A DNA stretch of 13,025 nt from assembly GCA_002710785.1 (NCBI GenBank), contig PAMC01000002.1, forward strand, positions 1 to 13,025, read 5' to 3'. Shown piece by piece: positions 12,283 through 13,025 of the stretch (the stretch's first letter is position 1; each line of letters starts with the position of its first letter). Source of the stretch: a bacterium. GTDB taxonomy: Bacteria; Patescibacteriota; Minisyncoccia; Phycocordibacterales; UBA918. The notes beneath the pieces are model-generated. The model was not told the DNA's origin, searched no databases, and was given only the letters and a program-made list of their open reading frames with translations. A program made the position numbers and the translations under genes.

Positions 12283-12375
12283 CCGGCTCCTGCTACGGGC
12301 GAAACACGTGCCGAATAGGGTAATAGTGTGAGCCCGTAACAAGCAGCAGAGCCGGATAAGTCGCCACCACTATTA
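12283..12375. other. Bulged hairpin with possible pseudoknot between efp and the sigma factor gene
   Basis: CCGGCTC (12283-12289), CTGCT (12290-12294) and ACGGGC (12295-12300) pair in register with GCCCGT (12332-12337), AGCAG (12342-12346) and GAGCCGG (12349-12355). This leaves a 4-nt AACA bulge and a 2-nt CA bulge on the right arm only. Within the 31-nt loop, TAATAGTG (12321-12328) is the exact complement of CACTATTA (12368-12375), allowing a pseudoknot. It fills much of the 177-nt spacer between divergent starts, where no gene was seen. It could be a leader RNA of the sigma gene, a small RNA or a protein-binding site. Confidence 0.5.
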
Positions 12376-12413
12376 CTTGTAATTATCGGTTATAACGCGC
12401 ACAATACTAGCAC

Positions 12414-13016
12414 ATGCTCGGATTCACAGCTATCGATAGCGGCCGCGATTTGCCAGACGATGAGATTCTCTTGCGCAGCCAAGCGCAGCCCTGGTTGTTT
12501 CAAGTGCTGGTTGAGCGCTACCAAGACGCCTTCTTGCGTAAGGCCAAAAGCATCGTCTTTAACGAGCTCGACGCTGAGGAGATTGTGCAAGACACCTTTA
12601 CCAAAATTTACTTAAACGCGCACCGCTACCAGCCGCAAGCAGGAGCGCAGTTTACCTCATGGGCGTACCGGATTCTCATGAACACCGCCTTTACCCGGTA
12701 CCAGAAGTTAGTGAAAGAGGGTCAGCGGTTTGCCCAGATCGACCCAGAATTTGAGCAGTTTATCGGCGAGCGGGCTGAGCACAGCGGATTTCAAGAGCAA
12801 CGTGACGCCATTGAGCGGGTGCTTACGAAACTGCCCGGCCACTTTGCGTACGTCTTGCGCCTCCATTACCTCGAGCGTTACTCCCACCAGGACATCGCCG
12901 ACGAGACCGGAGAGAACGCCGGCACGGTTAAGGCACGCATTCACCGAGCTAAGGCGGCGTTTCGCAAAGAAGCGGCGGGCGCGGAAGACGATTTGCTGCA
13001 AGATGTTGACGCGTAA
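12414..13016 (+). CDS. RNA polymerase sigma factor, sigma-70 family, ECF-like
   Basis: The 200-residue product has only regions 2 and 4, as in ECF (group 4) sigma factors. Sigma-2 spans ~28-97, with the core-binding segment DAEEIVQDTFTKIYLNAHRY (53-72) and the -10-recognising FTSWAYRILMNTAFTRYQK (80-98). Sigma-4 spans ~130-185, with LTKLPGHFAYVLRLHYLERY and a helix-turn-helix SHQDIADETGENAGTVKARIHRAK (157-180) that would bind the -35. No extra ligand-binding or anti-sigma domain is present. The upstream spacer holds a structured hairpin; TATAAC (12391-12396) is a possible but weak -10. A further ATG begins 3 nt after the stop, consistent with a cotranscribed partner. ECF genes often precede their anti-sigma factor, but the partner cannot be identified here. 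Confidence 0.9.
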   Translation: MLGFTAIDSGRDLPDDEILLRSQAQPWLFQVLVERYQDAFLRKAKSIVFNELDAEEIVQDTFTKIYLNAHRYQPQAGAQFTSWAYRILMNTAFTRYQKLVKEGQRFAQIDPEFEQFIGERAEHSGFQEQRDAIERVLTKLPGHFAYVLRLHYLERYSHQDIADETGENAGTVKARIHRAKAAFRKEAAGAEDDLLQDVDA

Positions 13017-13019
13017 CTA

Positions 13020-13025
13020 ATGCTG
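13020..13025 (+). CDS. Possible start of the next gene (cut by window edge)
   Basis: An ATG at 13020, followed by a Leu codon, lies 3 nt after the sigma factor stop and in the same direction. Only two codons are visible, so it can be supported by position alone. By analogy with ECF loci it could be an anti-sigma factor, but this is speculation. Confidence 0.25.

Noticed and set aside
12283..12355. Possible tRNA gene, since the ends form a 7-bp stem over about 73 nt
   Set aside because: On neither strand is there a T-loop (TTCRA) next to the acceptor stem or a proper D-arm. The internal stems stack into one long hairpin instead of a cloverleaf.
1..13025. Alternative genetic code (UGA read as glycine)
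   Set aside because: TGA closes the hydrolase gene at 7843-7845 at the expected protein end, and no recognised gene needs TGA read-through.
1..13025. CRISPR array, insertion sequence or prophage
   Set aside because: No direct-repeat array, transposase, integrase or phage structural gene was seen on either strand.

Overview
The window looks like a piece of chromosome from a member of the Candidate Phyla Radiation (Patescibacteria, probably a Parcubacteria-type lineage). This is an inference. It rests on compact, slightly degenerate housekeeping proteins: a short RecO without a zinc finger, a methionyl-tRNA synthetase with an eroded metal knuckle, an EF-P with an unusual tip loop, and ribosomal protein S6 with a long acidic tail. 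It also rests on a large repeat-rich surface protein anchored by one helix and on tight gene packing. TGA is used as a normal stop (7843-7845), so nothing suggests the UGA-glycine code of Absconditabacteria/Gracilibacteria. No CRISPR array, insertion sequence, rRNA or tRNA was seen.

Layout. 1-2613: a palindromic terminator, a short RecO-like gene and a ~642-residue membrane-anchored protein with four Ig-like/DUF11-like extracellular repeats. 2785-6021: glycyl-tRNA synthetase, a 95-residue orphan protein with a strong Shine-Dalgarno, a T-tract terminator, and methionyl-tRNA synthetase. 6023-7845: three small serine hydrolases (alpha/beta, SGNH, alpha/beta) packed 1 nt apart behind metG, visibly more AT-rich than their neighbours and probably acquired. 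8014-9785: a TatD-family metal-dependent hydrolase converging on a membrane-anchored VanY-type D,D-carboxypeptidase, with overlapping stops. 9887-11266: the conserved order rpsF-ssb-rpsR (S6, SSB, S18), with rpsR set apart by a structured spacer. 11375-12236: a small two-helix membrane protein converging on EF-P across a bidirectional T-tract terminator. 12414-13025: an ECF-type sigma factor divergent from EF-P, followed 3 nt later by the start of another gene cut off by the window edge.

Two cross-window observations stand out. First, a structured element lies just downstream of two unrelated stop codons (2600-2724 and 10899-11015). Both copies carry the words CTGCGTTAC and GTGCCTTGC at exactly the same 66-nt spacing. 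The bases just inside these words differ between copies but remain paired, so this is a candidate undescribed RNA or repeat family. Second, most first genes of transcription units have a -10-like hexamer ending 4-9 nt (mostly 6-7) before the start codon and no Shine-Dalgarno. A good ribosome-binding site appears only before the 95-residue orphan, with a moderate one before the first hydrolase. This suggests widespread leaderless or near-leaderless initiation, and it moves three gene starts (685, 8014, 9785) from the longest possible ones.
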